DNA from: Saprospiraceae bacterium
Lineage (GTDB): Bacteria; Bacteroidota; Bacteroidia; Chitinophagales; Saprospiraceae
Direction: 5' to 3'
DNA: 34,483 nt
Assembly: GCA_030729925.1 (NCBI GenBank)
Contig: JANQWK010000061.1
Coordinates: 1-34,483, forward strand
This document shows positions 1 to 8,788 of the stretch, in pieces. The translations under genes and the position numbers were made by a program. Within the stretch, counting starts at the first letter, position 1. Each line of letters starts with the position of its first letter. The notes below the pieces were generated by a model. The model saw only the letters and a program-made list of their open reading frames with translations, searched no databases and was not told where the DNA came from.

Positions 1-3000
1 GTCTTGTCTTCTACCAGGACGCGTACCGTACAGATCCCCTCATTGCCCGACAAGTCGGTCACTTTAAGTTCTACTTCGTGATATCCTTCGATGTCCCGGC
101 AGTCAAAAGAGGCAATATCGCCCCAGAGCTGAGTACCTGATCGGCGGATCTGATAGTCTTGCACCGCGCAGTTGTCCTGAATGCCTTCCTGCAGATCGGA
201 TTTGTGCACCTGTCCGTAATTTTCCCCGCCCAGGGTGATGATCAGGGTATCATTACAAGCTCCTGTTGGAGCCGTACGGTCGCGAATCACAAAAGGCACA
301 GTTGCCATACTGGAATTCCCGCATTCATCGGCTGCCTGGAACACGTAACGATAGTTTTTTCCCAGCGGGATGCCCCTCACCATGGTACCGGGCACACAGT
401 CTCGGATTTGCTGCCATTCCTGCAAAATTCCCACGAGGTTGCCAAAGTGATCGTAGGCAGGAACATCCACAAGTTCCTGGATTTCATAGCTAATATCCAG
501 GAATCCGGCGCAATTGTCGCGAACCACTGGTCGGGGTGCCCAGAAATCGGCATCGCAGTCGAAGGGACTGACGGCATAAACCAGGGTGTCGCCCGCCACA
601 GGGAAGCCTTCCGCTATAATGGATACATCTATGGTGGGAGCCGTATAGTCCCCTATTTTGATCAATTGGTTGTGTAGCACCGATTGCCCGGGACGGCACC
701 AGTCCAGAATTGTCCATTGCCTGCGGATATTCGAACTTGCTCCACAAGCGGGAATTTGGGCGACATCCTGATAACTGGCCGCCAGATTGCCCCATTCCGG
801 ACTCAAGTCGTGGTAGCCCGTCGCTGAGATGAGATAAGGGTATCCGGTAAACAACCCCTCATCGCATTCTGCATAGGTAGTATAATTCGGCAGCACCAGG
901 TTGCTGATGGCAGGAACCGCAAATGATATCCGCTGGGTACAGGTATATACTCCCGGTGCGAAGGCCGCTCGGTTGCCGTATTGGTCGGTAGCGGAAAAAC
1001 TGCGCAATATCATGCTTGCTCCGCAGTCACTTTGCTGTACCCAACGATCTGCTACACAAACGGTAACCGTGCCACAATTGTCCTGCACCACCGGAAAACC
1101 GGTCAGCAAGAGCCGCGCTGCCAGCACATCGCTGATATGGGCATCGTGTTTAAGGATATGGCCTGTAGCAAGATCCCATTCGGGAGAACGGTAATTGCCC
1201 TGAATCGTGTAGCACCTGTCCTGAGTAGTAGCCAACGAGACTCCCTCGCGGTCTCCCACATACAGGGGGAGCCGGCGAAGCCCGATCCCGACCGGGTGTG
1301 GGCGCCAGCCGGAAATGACATTCCCCCGGCTGTCTTGCACCAGTCCCGGATATTCCAACATCGGTTCAGAAGAATGGTAAGCGCCATCCCGTTCTACAAC
1401 CACCTCAAAGGTTCCGCCCAGCGCCGCTTCACGGGAAATCATCAGAAGGGTATAAGCTTTCTTGGCCAGCAAAGGCAAGGTGATCCGAATAGAAGGATGA
1501 TCGGCATCTCCAAAGGCGACAATGTTCGTGCAGGGTTGAAGGGGGTCGAAGTATCCATTTTCTGCATCTATGCTGTTTCCGGTCTGCTGAAACAGGGCCA
1601 GCGTGGCGGGGAATTCCGCTTCAGAAACCGAGAACGTGTATTTGCCACTTGTGGAAGGCCGAAAGGTCCAGGTGGCATAAGGCCTGGCAATTCCAGGTTC
1701 CTCGAAGGGCGCTGATGTTTGGTAGCAGGAAAACAGCTCGGGCGAAAAGGTTTTGCCGAAGGCGAGCACCCCTTGCCAGGTGTTGATGGCATGAGGTCGG
1801 ATTACCTCGTAGCGGTCAGCGGGACAGTCGAGCAGGGGAAGGGTTTTATCTTCTACCAACAAGGTGCCCCAGCAGACAATCGCCTCCGCGCGCACTCCGA
1901 TAATCCGGTTATCCTGGTATTGAAGGTATTCGGAGCCTTTGGGCAATACCGCGTACTTGAATAAACCGGTACCAATGACTTCGTTGAGGGTGTAATACCC
2001 TTCGAAGGCACCGGAGGCATTTTTTTTCTCGATCAAAACCTGGAGTTGATCGTTGCATATCGCTGTGGCATCGCCTTTGAGTACCATGCTCGGCGTGATC
2101 GAGGTTCCACAGGCAGATCCGGTTAAGACATTGAGTTGATCCCCACAGGTGAAGTCGAGGGCGGCTTTTTCTTGATAAACATTCAGCCGGAACTGTCGGC
2201 GCGTCTGATGTCCGTCCGAGTCGGTAGCCCACACCTCAAACAGCTGCTGGTGGTCGGAAATGGACAGGTTTTGTTCAAACAAGAAAGTCACAGCGGATCC
2301 GGTCAGCTGGTGTTCGGACGGCGATAGTTCCATGCCGTCCCGGAAAAACCGGGTATGGGCTGCCAGCCATGCAGGGTCATCGCAATCGTCCCGAACCTGA
2401 ACCGAAAATCGCACCTGCTCGCCCGCCGCGCTACATACCGGCAGGGTAAAACTCAAATTGCCCGGAATGCGCACTTCCGGCTCGCGAGGATGCAAGGATG
2501 CATTCATGGTAATCGAAAAAGAATAGGTAGCTCCTCCGCTGAATGCCCTAACTTCTACCCTACCCGGCTGCATGTCCCGAATCGCAAAACGATGGCCCGA
2601 AAGATCGCCTTCCAAAGGGTATCCGCCGGAGACCAGGATGCTGTCGAATACCGGGTCAGGGGTACAAAAATCTATTACAAACAGGTCAAAATCAATATCC
2701 ATAGCATCTATACAAGAAGGCAAGGCTCTGCTGAGGTTGCCCGTACCGATGATGCTGCGAGGACTGGTTGCCGTTTCGCCCTGTACTACGATCTCTATAT
2801 CCTGCGCAGGAGCCATGTTGCCCTGCGGGTCGCTCAAGCCCGATACCGTGACGAGATACCTGCCGGGATATACATTTTCCGACAGGAAAAGTCCATTGCC
2901 CAGTTCCTGCCATACGAGCGTACCCCCGAGCTGTGCAGCGCTGACCTCGACCGCTCCCGTACAAGCATCTGTTGCCTGCAAATTTAGAAATATCGGGGTA

Positions 3001-5285
3001 GTTGGGCTGCATTCGGGAAGGGCATAAACCAGGTTGCCGGGTACGCGCAGTTGTGGGGGCGTGGCATCCAGCACTTCGCCTATAAAGCGAATCCGGTTGG
3101 TCGTCAGTTCGGGAAACCGGGATCCATCCTCCAAAACGATATCAAAGGCAAAAGTTCCCGTGCCGATATGCACCAAACCCACCCGCAAGGAATCGAATCG
3201 GCCTTGCCAAATTTCGCCACTCACCGATCCCGCCACCGCTTCCACTCGAACCGGAAGCTTGCTCAGATACACCGCGCACTCGTCATATACTTCCAGCAAC
3301 ATATCGAGATCCAGTCCGCAAGTCCCCTCCGGAACCCGGAGCTGACCCAGGTTAACAGCGTTATTGACTACCGAAAGAGCTGTTCCTGCATGATTGATGT
3401 GCACCTCCCCCTGATCATCCAACACAAATTGTGCCCCGGCTGCGATGCTTTCCATCCAGATGCGTGCCGACGGTTTCAGCAGGTCTGTCAACTGGATCGA
3501 AACCGGAAAAATACAGGAATCTGCAGTACCCGGGGCGAGGGTATCCCTAACGGTCACCTTCACCCGGTAATCGCCGTGCATCAAGGTATCCTGCAGGGAA
3601 AAAGTGATCGTTTCGCCGATATTGCCGTTTTGGAGAAATTCGTCGTCGGAAAACACGCGGATGCCGTTTTGGTATCCGGAGGAGTAATACCGCCAGGTCT
3701 CGTTCAGACCTGCAGTAGTCAGGTTGACTTCTATTTCGAAAGCGGTGCAAGGGTAACCCGTAATGTCGAACGAAAATCCACCTCCTTTTACCTCGCATAT
3801 TTCATCGCTGACCGACAAACTCGCTTCAATGGCTTCACAGTCCACGTCGGTGCGATAGGTTTTGCCGAAGGCGGCTCCCCAAAGATCGCCCGTATCCCGG
3901 GGATCCATCCCATCGCAGACCTGATACACAAATGCCTGATAACAATTGCATGGATTGGGGGTAAACCCCAGCTCCGATATCCGGAGCTGAAAACTATCCC
4001 TCACGAGGTAATTATCCCCCGCCCCTACTCTCAAGGTATCATGCAGGCGCAACAACCGGGGATCATCCCAGCGCAAAAGGGTCTCAAAAATATGCGTGTT
4101 GTCTGTGTTGGGACGACTGGCAGCCGTATCCACACCCATTGGGGTACAAGTGCCGCCTTCGTACAATTTCAGGCGAAACCCATGTCCGGTGGTTTTCATC
4201 CTGGCGTTCCACGACAACCGAAAATCCCTGCTTTCCATGCGGTTCATCGTCACGGGGAGCTGACTTTCGCAGGGCAGGAGTTCGCCGCTGGCAAAAACCT
4301 GCCATTTGTCGAAGTTGCGGTCTCCGTCGGTTGTATAGCGGAGTTGCAGACAGCGCTTGTCCCGAAACCAAACCGTATCCAGTCGAACCATATCCCCGGG
4401 ATCCAGCATTAGTTTGTCGAAATAAGATTGCCCCACCTCATTGCCGGCCATATCCTTTAAGACAATCTTATAATTTTCCGGAGCGGGAAACAAGGCATTG
4501 TCCAGCCCGCAAATATTGATGTACTGCGTGGAAGGCCGCACATCATTCCAATGCTGATCCATGGAATCATTGCCTATCGTCAGCACCTCGCCAAGCAGCA
4601 AATCCAAAGGAGCTTCCGTCTTACAAAACCCATACTGGATCTTCGCAGGAGCCACATAAGCACTCAAATCACTATTGGATCGGACATCAAACATATCCAG
4701 TACCCGCTGCATGTGAAAGGTATCCCGCGTGCCCGCGGAAAAACAACTTTTATCCGGGTAATTACATAACTGCACCACCCGATAGTCCCAGCTAAACCCC
4801 TCAAAACCCACCGTGCTGCAGGCATTATCGGTATCGAGATCGCGGAAATCCACCCGCACCCGAATACTGTTGCCCGTGCGGGTAGCCTCATACAAAGTAT
4901 CCCCCAGGGTAAACGGAAACGACCATACCGAACACAAATGGGTCAAATCCCTGAACTCCAACATCCAGTAATGTCCCTCTATCGCAGCCGGGTCTGCCGT
5001 GCCTCCACCCGCCAAAAACTCCAATACCAGCGGAAACTCATTGGGGTAGTTGCCGTCCGGCTGACATTCCGGGTACCCCGCAATCGCTACATTCCCCCCG
5101 GAAACCGGTGTGCCGCAATTGCAGGATCCACCCGAAGGCAGCATCCCGGTTCCCGAGCTACCTGCATAGCCACTGCCCATTCCACCGCTGTATTGCGCAT
5201 AAATTCCTGAAATAGATAGCACCAGCGCTAAATATAGCAGTGACAACCTGCCAGACAGGAAGGAAACAATGGCTTTGTCGTACAT
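1..5285 (-). CDS. Giant secreted Cys-rich multidomain protein with HYR-like repeats (C-terminus off window)
   Basis: The minus strand is open without a stop from ATG 5285 to the left edge (1761 complete codons), so the gene is 3'-truncated here. An in-frame TAG lies four codons upstream of the ATG, which fixes this start. Residues 1-31 are a signal peptide: a hydrophobic core (SLLYLALVLSISGI) and a likely cut after IYA. The rest is beta-rich, with many Cys and few Lys. HYR-like or Ig-like modules are marked by phrases such as DATPPQLRVPGNL (about residue 740), EVRIPGNLSFTLP (about 936), VEDKTLPLLDCP (about 1143), TAPTIDVS (about 1545) and IRDRTAPTGAC (about 1665). Residues about 1200-1300 look like a PPC-type beta-sandwich. 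Such proteins in Saprospiria are usually exported by T9SS and surface-attached; the sorting domain would lie beyond the window. Likely role: adhesion or extracellular matrix. Exact function unknown. Confidence 0.85.
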   Translation of the reverse strand, partial: MYDKAIVSFLSGRLSLLYLALVLSISGIYAQYSGGMGSGYAGSSGTGMLPSGGSCNCGTPVSGGNVAIAGYPECQPDGNYPNEFPLVLEFLAGGGTADPAAIEGHYWMLEFRDLTHLCSVWSFPFTLGDTLYEATRTGNSIRVRVDFRDLDTDNACSTVGFEGFSWDYRVVQLCNYPDKSCFSAGTRDTFHMQRVLDMFDVRSNSDLSAYVAPAKIQYGFCKTEAPLDLLLGEVLTIGNDSMDQHWNDVRPSTQYINICGLDNALFPAPENYKIVLKDMAGNEVGQSYFDKLMLDPGDMVRLDTVWFRDKRCLQLRYTTDGDRNFDKWQVFASGELLPCESQLPVTMNRMESRDFRLSWNARMKTTGHGFRLKLYEGGTCTPMGVDTAASRPNTDNTHIFETLLRWDDPRLLRLHDTLRVGAGDNYLVRDSFQLRISELGFTPNPCNCYQAFVYQVCDGMDPRDTGDLWGAAFGKTYRTDVDCEAIEASLSVSDEICEVKGGGFSFDITGYPCTAFEIEVNLTTAGLNETWRYYSSGYQNGIRVFSDDEFLQNGNIGETITFSLQDTLMHGDYRVKVTVRDTLAPGTADSCIFPVSIQLTDLLKPSARIWMESIAAGAQFVLDDQGEVHINHAGTALSVVNNAVNLGQLRVPEGTCGLDLDMLLEVYDECAVYLSKLPVRVEAVAGSVSGEIWQGRFDSLRVGLVHIGTGTFAFDIVLEDGSRFPELTTNRIRFIGEVLDATPPQLRVPGNLVYALPECSPTTPIFLNLQATDACTGAVEVSAAQLGGTLVWQELGNGLFLSENVYPGRYLVTVSGLSDPQGNMAPAQDIEIVVQGETATSPRSIIGTGNLSRALPSCIDAMDIDFDLFVIDFCTPDPVFDSILVSGGYPLEGDLSGHRFAIRDMQPGRVEVRAFSGGATYSFSITMNASLHPREPEVRIPGNLSFTLPVCSAAGEQVRFSVQVRDDCDDPAWLAAHTRFFRDGMELSPSEHQLTGSAVTFLFEQNLSISDHQQLFEVWATDSDGHQTRRQFRLNVYQEKAALDFTCGDQLNVLTGSACGTSITPSMVLKGDATAICNDQLQVLIEKKNASGAFEGYYTLNEVIGTGLFKYAVLPKGSEYLQYQDNRIIGVRAEAIVCWGTLLVEDKTLPLLDCPADRYEVIRPHAINTWQGVLAFGKTFSPELFSCYQTSAPFEEPGIARPYATWTFRPSTSGKYTFSVSEAEFPATLALFQQTGNSIDAENGYFDPLQPCTNIVAFGDADHPSIRITLPLLAKKAYTLLMISREAALGGTFEVVVERDGAYHSSEPMLEYPGLVQDSRGNVISGWRPHPVGIGLRRLPLYVGDREGVSLATTQDRCYTIQGNYRSPEWDLATGHILKHDAHISDVLAARLLLTGFPVVQDNCGTVTVCVADRWVQQSDCGASMILRSFSATDQYGNRAAFAPGVYTCTQRISFAVPAISNLVLPNYTTYAECDEGLFTGYPYLISATGYHDLSPEWGNLAASYQDVAQIPACGASSNIRRQWTILDWCRPGQSVLHNQLIKIGDYTAPTIDVSIIAEGFPVAGDTLVYAVSPFDCDADFWAPRPVVRDNCAGFLDISYEIQELVDVPAYDHFGNLVGILQEWQQIRDCVPGTMVRGIPLGKNYRYVFQAADECGNSSMATVPFVIRDRTAPTGACNDTLIITLGGENYGQVHKSDLQEGIQDNCAVQDYQIRRSGTQLWGDIASFDCRDIEGYHEVELKVTDLSGNEGICTVRVLVEDK

Positions 5286-5530
5286 AGGGATCGGCTATTA
5301 AACTGAAATACCAAAACAATATTAATCATTAGTTTTGATATTCGAACCCTATCCAGCTCCTTTTTAGTCAGCTACAAACAAATTACATTTTTTGTTATTT
5401 CATAAAGGATTGCCCCTGATAACAAACTGCTTACGATCGTTTACTCCATTGTATTTTTGGCAAAAATGCTATCAAAAAGAAAATTATATCTTAAGATATT
5501 GAATTTTCCTTATTTTGTTTGTCAAAAAAT
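5286..5530. other. AT-rich divergent intergenic region
   Basis: This 245-bp gap separates the giant secreted-protein gene (minus) from the PD40-amidohydrolase gene (plus). It is much more AT-rich than the genes around it and has no credible coding frame. It must hold both promoters. The clearest element is TATTTTTG at 5452-5459 on the plus strand. On the minus strand I see only imperfect matches (for example TTTG-rich stretches around 5375-5385). Confidence 0.6.
5452..5459 (+). promoter_or_regulatory. Candidate Bacteroidota -7 box for the PD40-amidohydrolase gene
   Basis: TATTTTTG is a perfect match to the Bacteroidota -7 consensus TAnnTTTG. It would give a leader of about 65 nt before ATG 5531. 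No TTG/TTTG -33 element sits at the usual 17-23 nt spacing, so the call is tentative. Confidence 0.3.
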
Positions 5531-8500
5531 ATGCGCGTAGTCATCGTTTTGCTGGGTCTCCTGCTTGGATGCCCACCCAATTCCGTCCTTGCACAGGAAA
5601 AAAATCTCCCTCTGGAGGAGGGGCGTACCTTTAACATCACGGCCACGGAAGGCAGTTGGATGAGTTTGGACATCAGTCCGGATGGACAACAATTGGTGTT
5701 TGATTTTCTCGGAGATCTTTACCTGATGCCCTTTTCCGGCGGGGAAGCGGAAGCACTCACTTCGGGTTTCCCGTTTGATGCCCAGCCGCGTTTCAGTCCG
5801 GACGGGAAGTCGGTGGTGTTTACCTCCGACAAAGGCGGCGGAGAGGGCATTTGGGTAATGGATCTCGCTACCCGGGAGCCTCGGCAGCTCACCAAAGGCA
5901 AGACCGACCGGTACCAGTCGCCCGAATGGACACCGGATGGGAAGTACATCGTGGCTTCCAAAGCGGGGGTTCGAGGCGGCACCCTGAAGTTGTGGCTTTA
6001 CCATGTGGATGGGGGCACGGGGGTCAAACTCATGGACAAGCCGGACGATCTCAAGATGACAGGTGCCGCTTTCGGGGCGGAAGGTCGCTACATCTGGTTT
6101 GCCGAAAGAACCGGCGATTGGCAGTACAATGCCATTTTCCCACAATACCAGATTGCCCGTTATGACCGGGAAACGGGGGCACGCGAAACCATGACCTTCA
6201 ATTACGGATCCGGCATCCGACCTACCCTTTCTCCGGACGGACAGTGGCTGGTTTATGGCACCCGGTTTGACGGAGATACGGGTCTGCGCCTGCGCAATTT
6301 GGCATCCGGCGATGAGCGCTGGCTCGCCTACCCCATTCAGCACGACGACCAGGAGTCCAGGGGCACCCGGGACGTACTACCCGGCATGTCTTTCACACCG
6401 GACAGCAAAAACCTCGTTTGTTCCTGGGGCGGAAAAATCTGGCAGGTGCCCATCAGCGGAGCAGCAGCCTCGGAGATTCCTTTTCGCGTCAACGCTACCC
6501 TTCCTCTGGGACCACAACTCGATTTTGACTATCCCATCGAGGACAGTCCCACTTTTGTGGTCAAACAAATCCGCGATGCCGTACCCTCGCCTGACGGCAA
6601 AAAACTGGCTTTCGTGGCACTTGATCGAGTCTATGTCATGGATTTTCCCGAAGGGGAGCCCCGTCTTGTCAATGACCTGGAACTTTCTCAGGCACAGCCG
6701 GCCTGGTCGCCCGATGGCCGGGAGCTGGTCTTTACGACTTGGAATGAGACCGCAGGCGGACACTTGTATCGAACCAACCTACAAAGCGGTGCCACCCAGA
6801 AAATCACCACTGATCCGGCGCTTTACAACCAACCCACCTGGTCGCCCGACGGGCAGCGCATCGTCGTGCTCCGCGGCCCGGCACAAAATTTCAAAAATGC
6901 CATTACACAGGGAGCCAGGGGTGTGGACAGAGAACTCATTTGGATTTCCGCAGGTGGTGGCACCCCCAATCTCATCGCTGCTGCTGCAGGTCGTTCCCAT
7001 CCGCATTTCAGCAAGGAATTCCCGGAAAGGATATTCCTGTTTCATCCCCGACAAGGGCTAAGCTCCGTCCGCTGGGACGGCACCGACCCCCGAGCCCATG
7101 TAAAAATTACCGGCCCCAAGCCTCCCGGCTTTGACCAGCCCCTCGATGCCAGTTTGATCCTCATGGCTCCCTCGGGCGACCAGGCGCTTGCGCTGGTTTA
7201 CAACGACGTGTATGTCGTAACTGTACCGCAGGTAAGCGATCAGGCACCGGTGATTGCCGTGGCTAATCCCGAGAATGCTGCCTTTCCCGCTACCAAACTC
7301 ACCGATATTGGCGGACAATTTCCCACCTGGGGAGAAAATGCCTCCAAGGTGCACTGGTCTATTGGCAACGCCCACGTGGTGTATGATCTCGCCGCAGCGC
7401 GGCAAAAAGCAATTAACCAGGATACTGTGGCGTATGTCCCGCTCGAACAACAAATCCAGGTGCAAGCCAATCGAGACATGCCCAACGGCAATATTCTGTT
7501 CCGGGGTGCTACCCTGATCACCATGAAAGGCGATGAAATCATCGAAAAAGGTGACCTGCTCGTAGTCAATAACCGCATCAAAGCCCTTGGCAAAAAAGGA
7601 AGTTTTCCCGTTCCGGCAGGTACCCGGATCATGGATGTCAGCGGCAAGGTCATCATCCCCGGGTTTGTGGACACCCATGCCCACCTGCGACCCACTTTCA
7701 ACATCCACAAGGAGGAAGTGTGGGCGTATGCGGCCAACCTGGCCTATGGCGTAACCACGACGCGCGACCCACAGACCGGCACCACAGACGTGCTTTCCTA
7801 TGAAGATCAGGTGCGAGCGGGTAATATCCCGGGCCCCAGGATTTATTCTACCGGTCCGGGGATGTTTTGGCAGGAACAAATTACCGACTTGGACCATGCC
7901 CGAAAAATCGTGAGCCGCTATTCCAAATACTACGATACCAAAACCCTTAAGATGTATGTGGCCGGTAACCGACAGCAACGCCAATGGATCATCATGGCCT
8001 GCAGGGAGCAGCAGATCATGCCCACTACCGAGGGTTCTCTCAATTTCAAACAGAATTTGACCCAAATCATTGACGGATACCCCGGGCACGAGCACTCCTT
8101 CCCTGTGTTCCCGTTGTATGAAGATGCCAAAAAATTGATCGCCTTCTCTCAGACCAGTTACACGCCGACGCTGCTGGTGGCTTACGGAGGCCCCTGGGCC
8201 GAAAACTATTTTTATACCCGCGAAAACCCCCACGACGATCCCAAACTGGCGCGTTTTACGCCACACGACGATCTGGATGCCAAGACCTTGCGCAGGGGTC
8301 AGGGAGCAGGTCCCGGGCCGGGTGGCTGGTTTCACGACATGGAACACGTGTTCAAAAAGCAGGCTGTTTTTGTAAAAGACCTGGTAGAGGCCGGCGGCAA
8401 AGCCGGAGTCGGCTCTCATGGTCAGCTGCAAGGACTGGGCTACCACTGGGAACTTTGGGCCATGCAATCGGGCGGACTCTCTCCTCACCATGCCCTACAG

Positions 8501-8770
8501 GTGGCTACTCTACAGGGTGCCGAGGCCATTGGATTGGAAAAAGAACTGGGGAGTCTGGAAGCGGGCAAACTGGCAGATTTGTTGGTGCTCGACAAAAACC
8601 CTTTGCAAAACATCCGCCATACCCAGGCCATCCGCTATGTGATGGTCAATGGCCGAATGTTTGAAGCCGATACCCTGACCGAAGTATATCCCAACGCCGC
8701 GACCCAACCTGCATTTGAGTTGCGGCACGATTTCCCGAATCCCAAACTTCCGGGCTTGAAACAGCCTTAA
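5531..8770 (+). CDS. Secreted PD40 (TolB-like) repeat amidohydrolase
   Basis: The protein has 1079 residues from ATG 5531. A TTG four codons upstream is possible but would spoil a clean signal peptide (MRVVIVLLGLLLGCPPNSVLAQ). Residues about 40-620 hold repeated SPDG-type PD40/TolB propeller motifs (SPDGQQLVF, SPDGKSVVF, TPDGKYIVA, SPDGRELVF). Residues about 655-1060 are an amidohydrolase barrel with the metal motif FVDTHAH (H716, H718), a lysine in LKMYVAG, a GHEH motif, and the C-terminal GAEAIGL...GKLADLLVLDKNP signature. Where subtype I enzymes have the catalytic Asp (GTDS or GSDS), this protein reads GSHGQLQGLGYH. I believe that is typical of the PD40-amidohydrolase subfamily. Likely a periplasmic hydrolase of peptide-like or cyclic amide substrates; substrate unknown. 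The SUMF1-like gene starts 18 bp downstream, so the two are probably co-transcribed. Confidence 0.9.
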   Translation: MRVVIVLLGLLLGCPPNSVLAQEKNLPLEEGRTFNITATEGSWMSLDISPDGQQLVFDFLGDLYLMPFSGGEAEALTSGFPFDAQPRFSPDGKSVVFTSDKGGGEGIWVMDLATREPRQLTKGKTDRYQSPEWTPDGKYIVASKAGVRGGTLKLWLYHVDGGTGVKLMDKPDDLKMTGAAFGAEGRYIWFAERTGDWQYNAIFPQYQIARYDRETGARETMTFNYGSGIRPTLSPDGQWLVYGTRFDGDTGLRLRNLASGDERWLAYPIQHDDQESRGTRDVLPGMSFTPDSKNLVCSWGGKIWQVPISGAAASEIPFRVNATLPLGPQLDFDYPIEDSPTFVVKQIRDAVPSPDGKKLAFVALDRVYVMDFPEGEPRLVNDLELSQAQPAWSPDGRELVFTTWNETAGGHLYRTNLQSGATQKITTDPALYNQPTWSPDGQRIVVLRGPAQNFKNAITQGARGVDRELIWISAGGGTPNLIAAAAGRSHPHFSKEFPERIFLFHPRQGLSSVRWDGTDPRAHVKITGPKPPGFDQPLDASLILMAPSGDQALALVYNDVYVVTVPQVSDQAPVIAVANPENAAFPATKLTDIGGQFPTWGENASKVHWSIGNAHVVYDLAAARQKAINQDTVAYVPLEQQIQVQANRDMPNGNILFRGATLITMKGDEIIEKGDLLVVNNRIKALGKKGSFPVPAGTRIMDVSGKVIIPGFVDTHAHLRPTFNIHKEEVWAYAANLAYGVTTTRDPQTGTTDVLSYEDQVRAGNIPGPRIYSTGPGMFWQEQITDLDHARKIVSRYSKYYDTKTLKMYVAGNRQQRQWIIMACREQQIMPTTEGSLNFKQNLTQIIDGYPGHEHSFPVFPLYEDAKKLIAFSQTSYTPTLLVAYGGPWAENYFYTRENPHDDPKLARFTPHDDLDAKTLRRGQGAGPGPGGWFHDMEHVFKKQAVFVKDLVEAGGKAGVGSHGQLQGLGYHWELWAMQSGGLSPHHALQVATLQGAEAIGLEKELGSLEAGKLADLLVLDKNPLQNIRHTQAIRYVMVNGRMFEADTLTEVYPNAATQPAFELRHDFPNPKLPGLKQP

Positions 8771-8788
8771 TGTCAAACTTTTTTGCCT

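Noticed and set aside
3051-4412. Plus-strand open frame of 453 codons
   Set aside because: It is antisense to the giant secreted protein, shows no domain, signal or family resemblance, and the minus-strand frame reads as a coherent protein throughout.
7058-8491. Minus-strand open frame of 477 codons opposite the PD40-amidohydrolase
   Set aside because: It is a shadow of the GC-rich coding strand; the plus-strand frame has clear catalytic motifs across the same interval.
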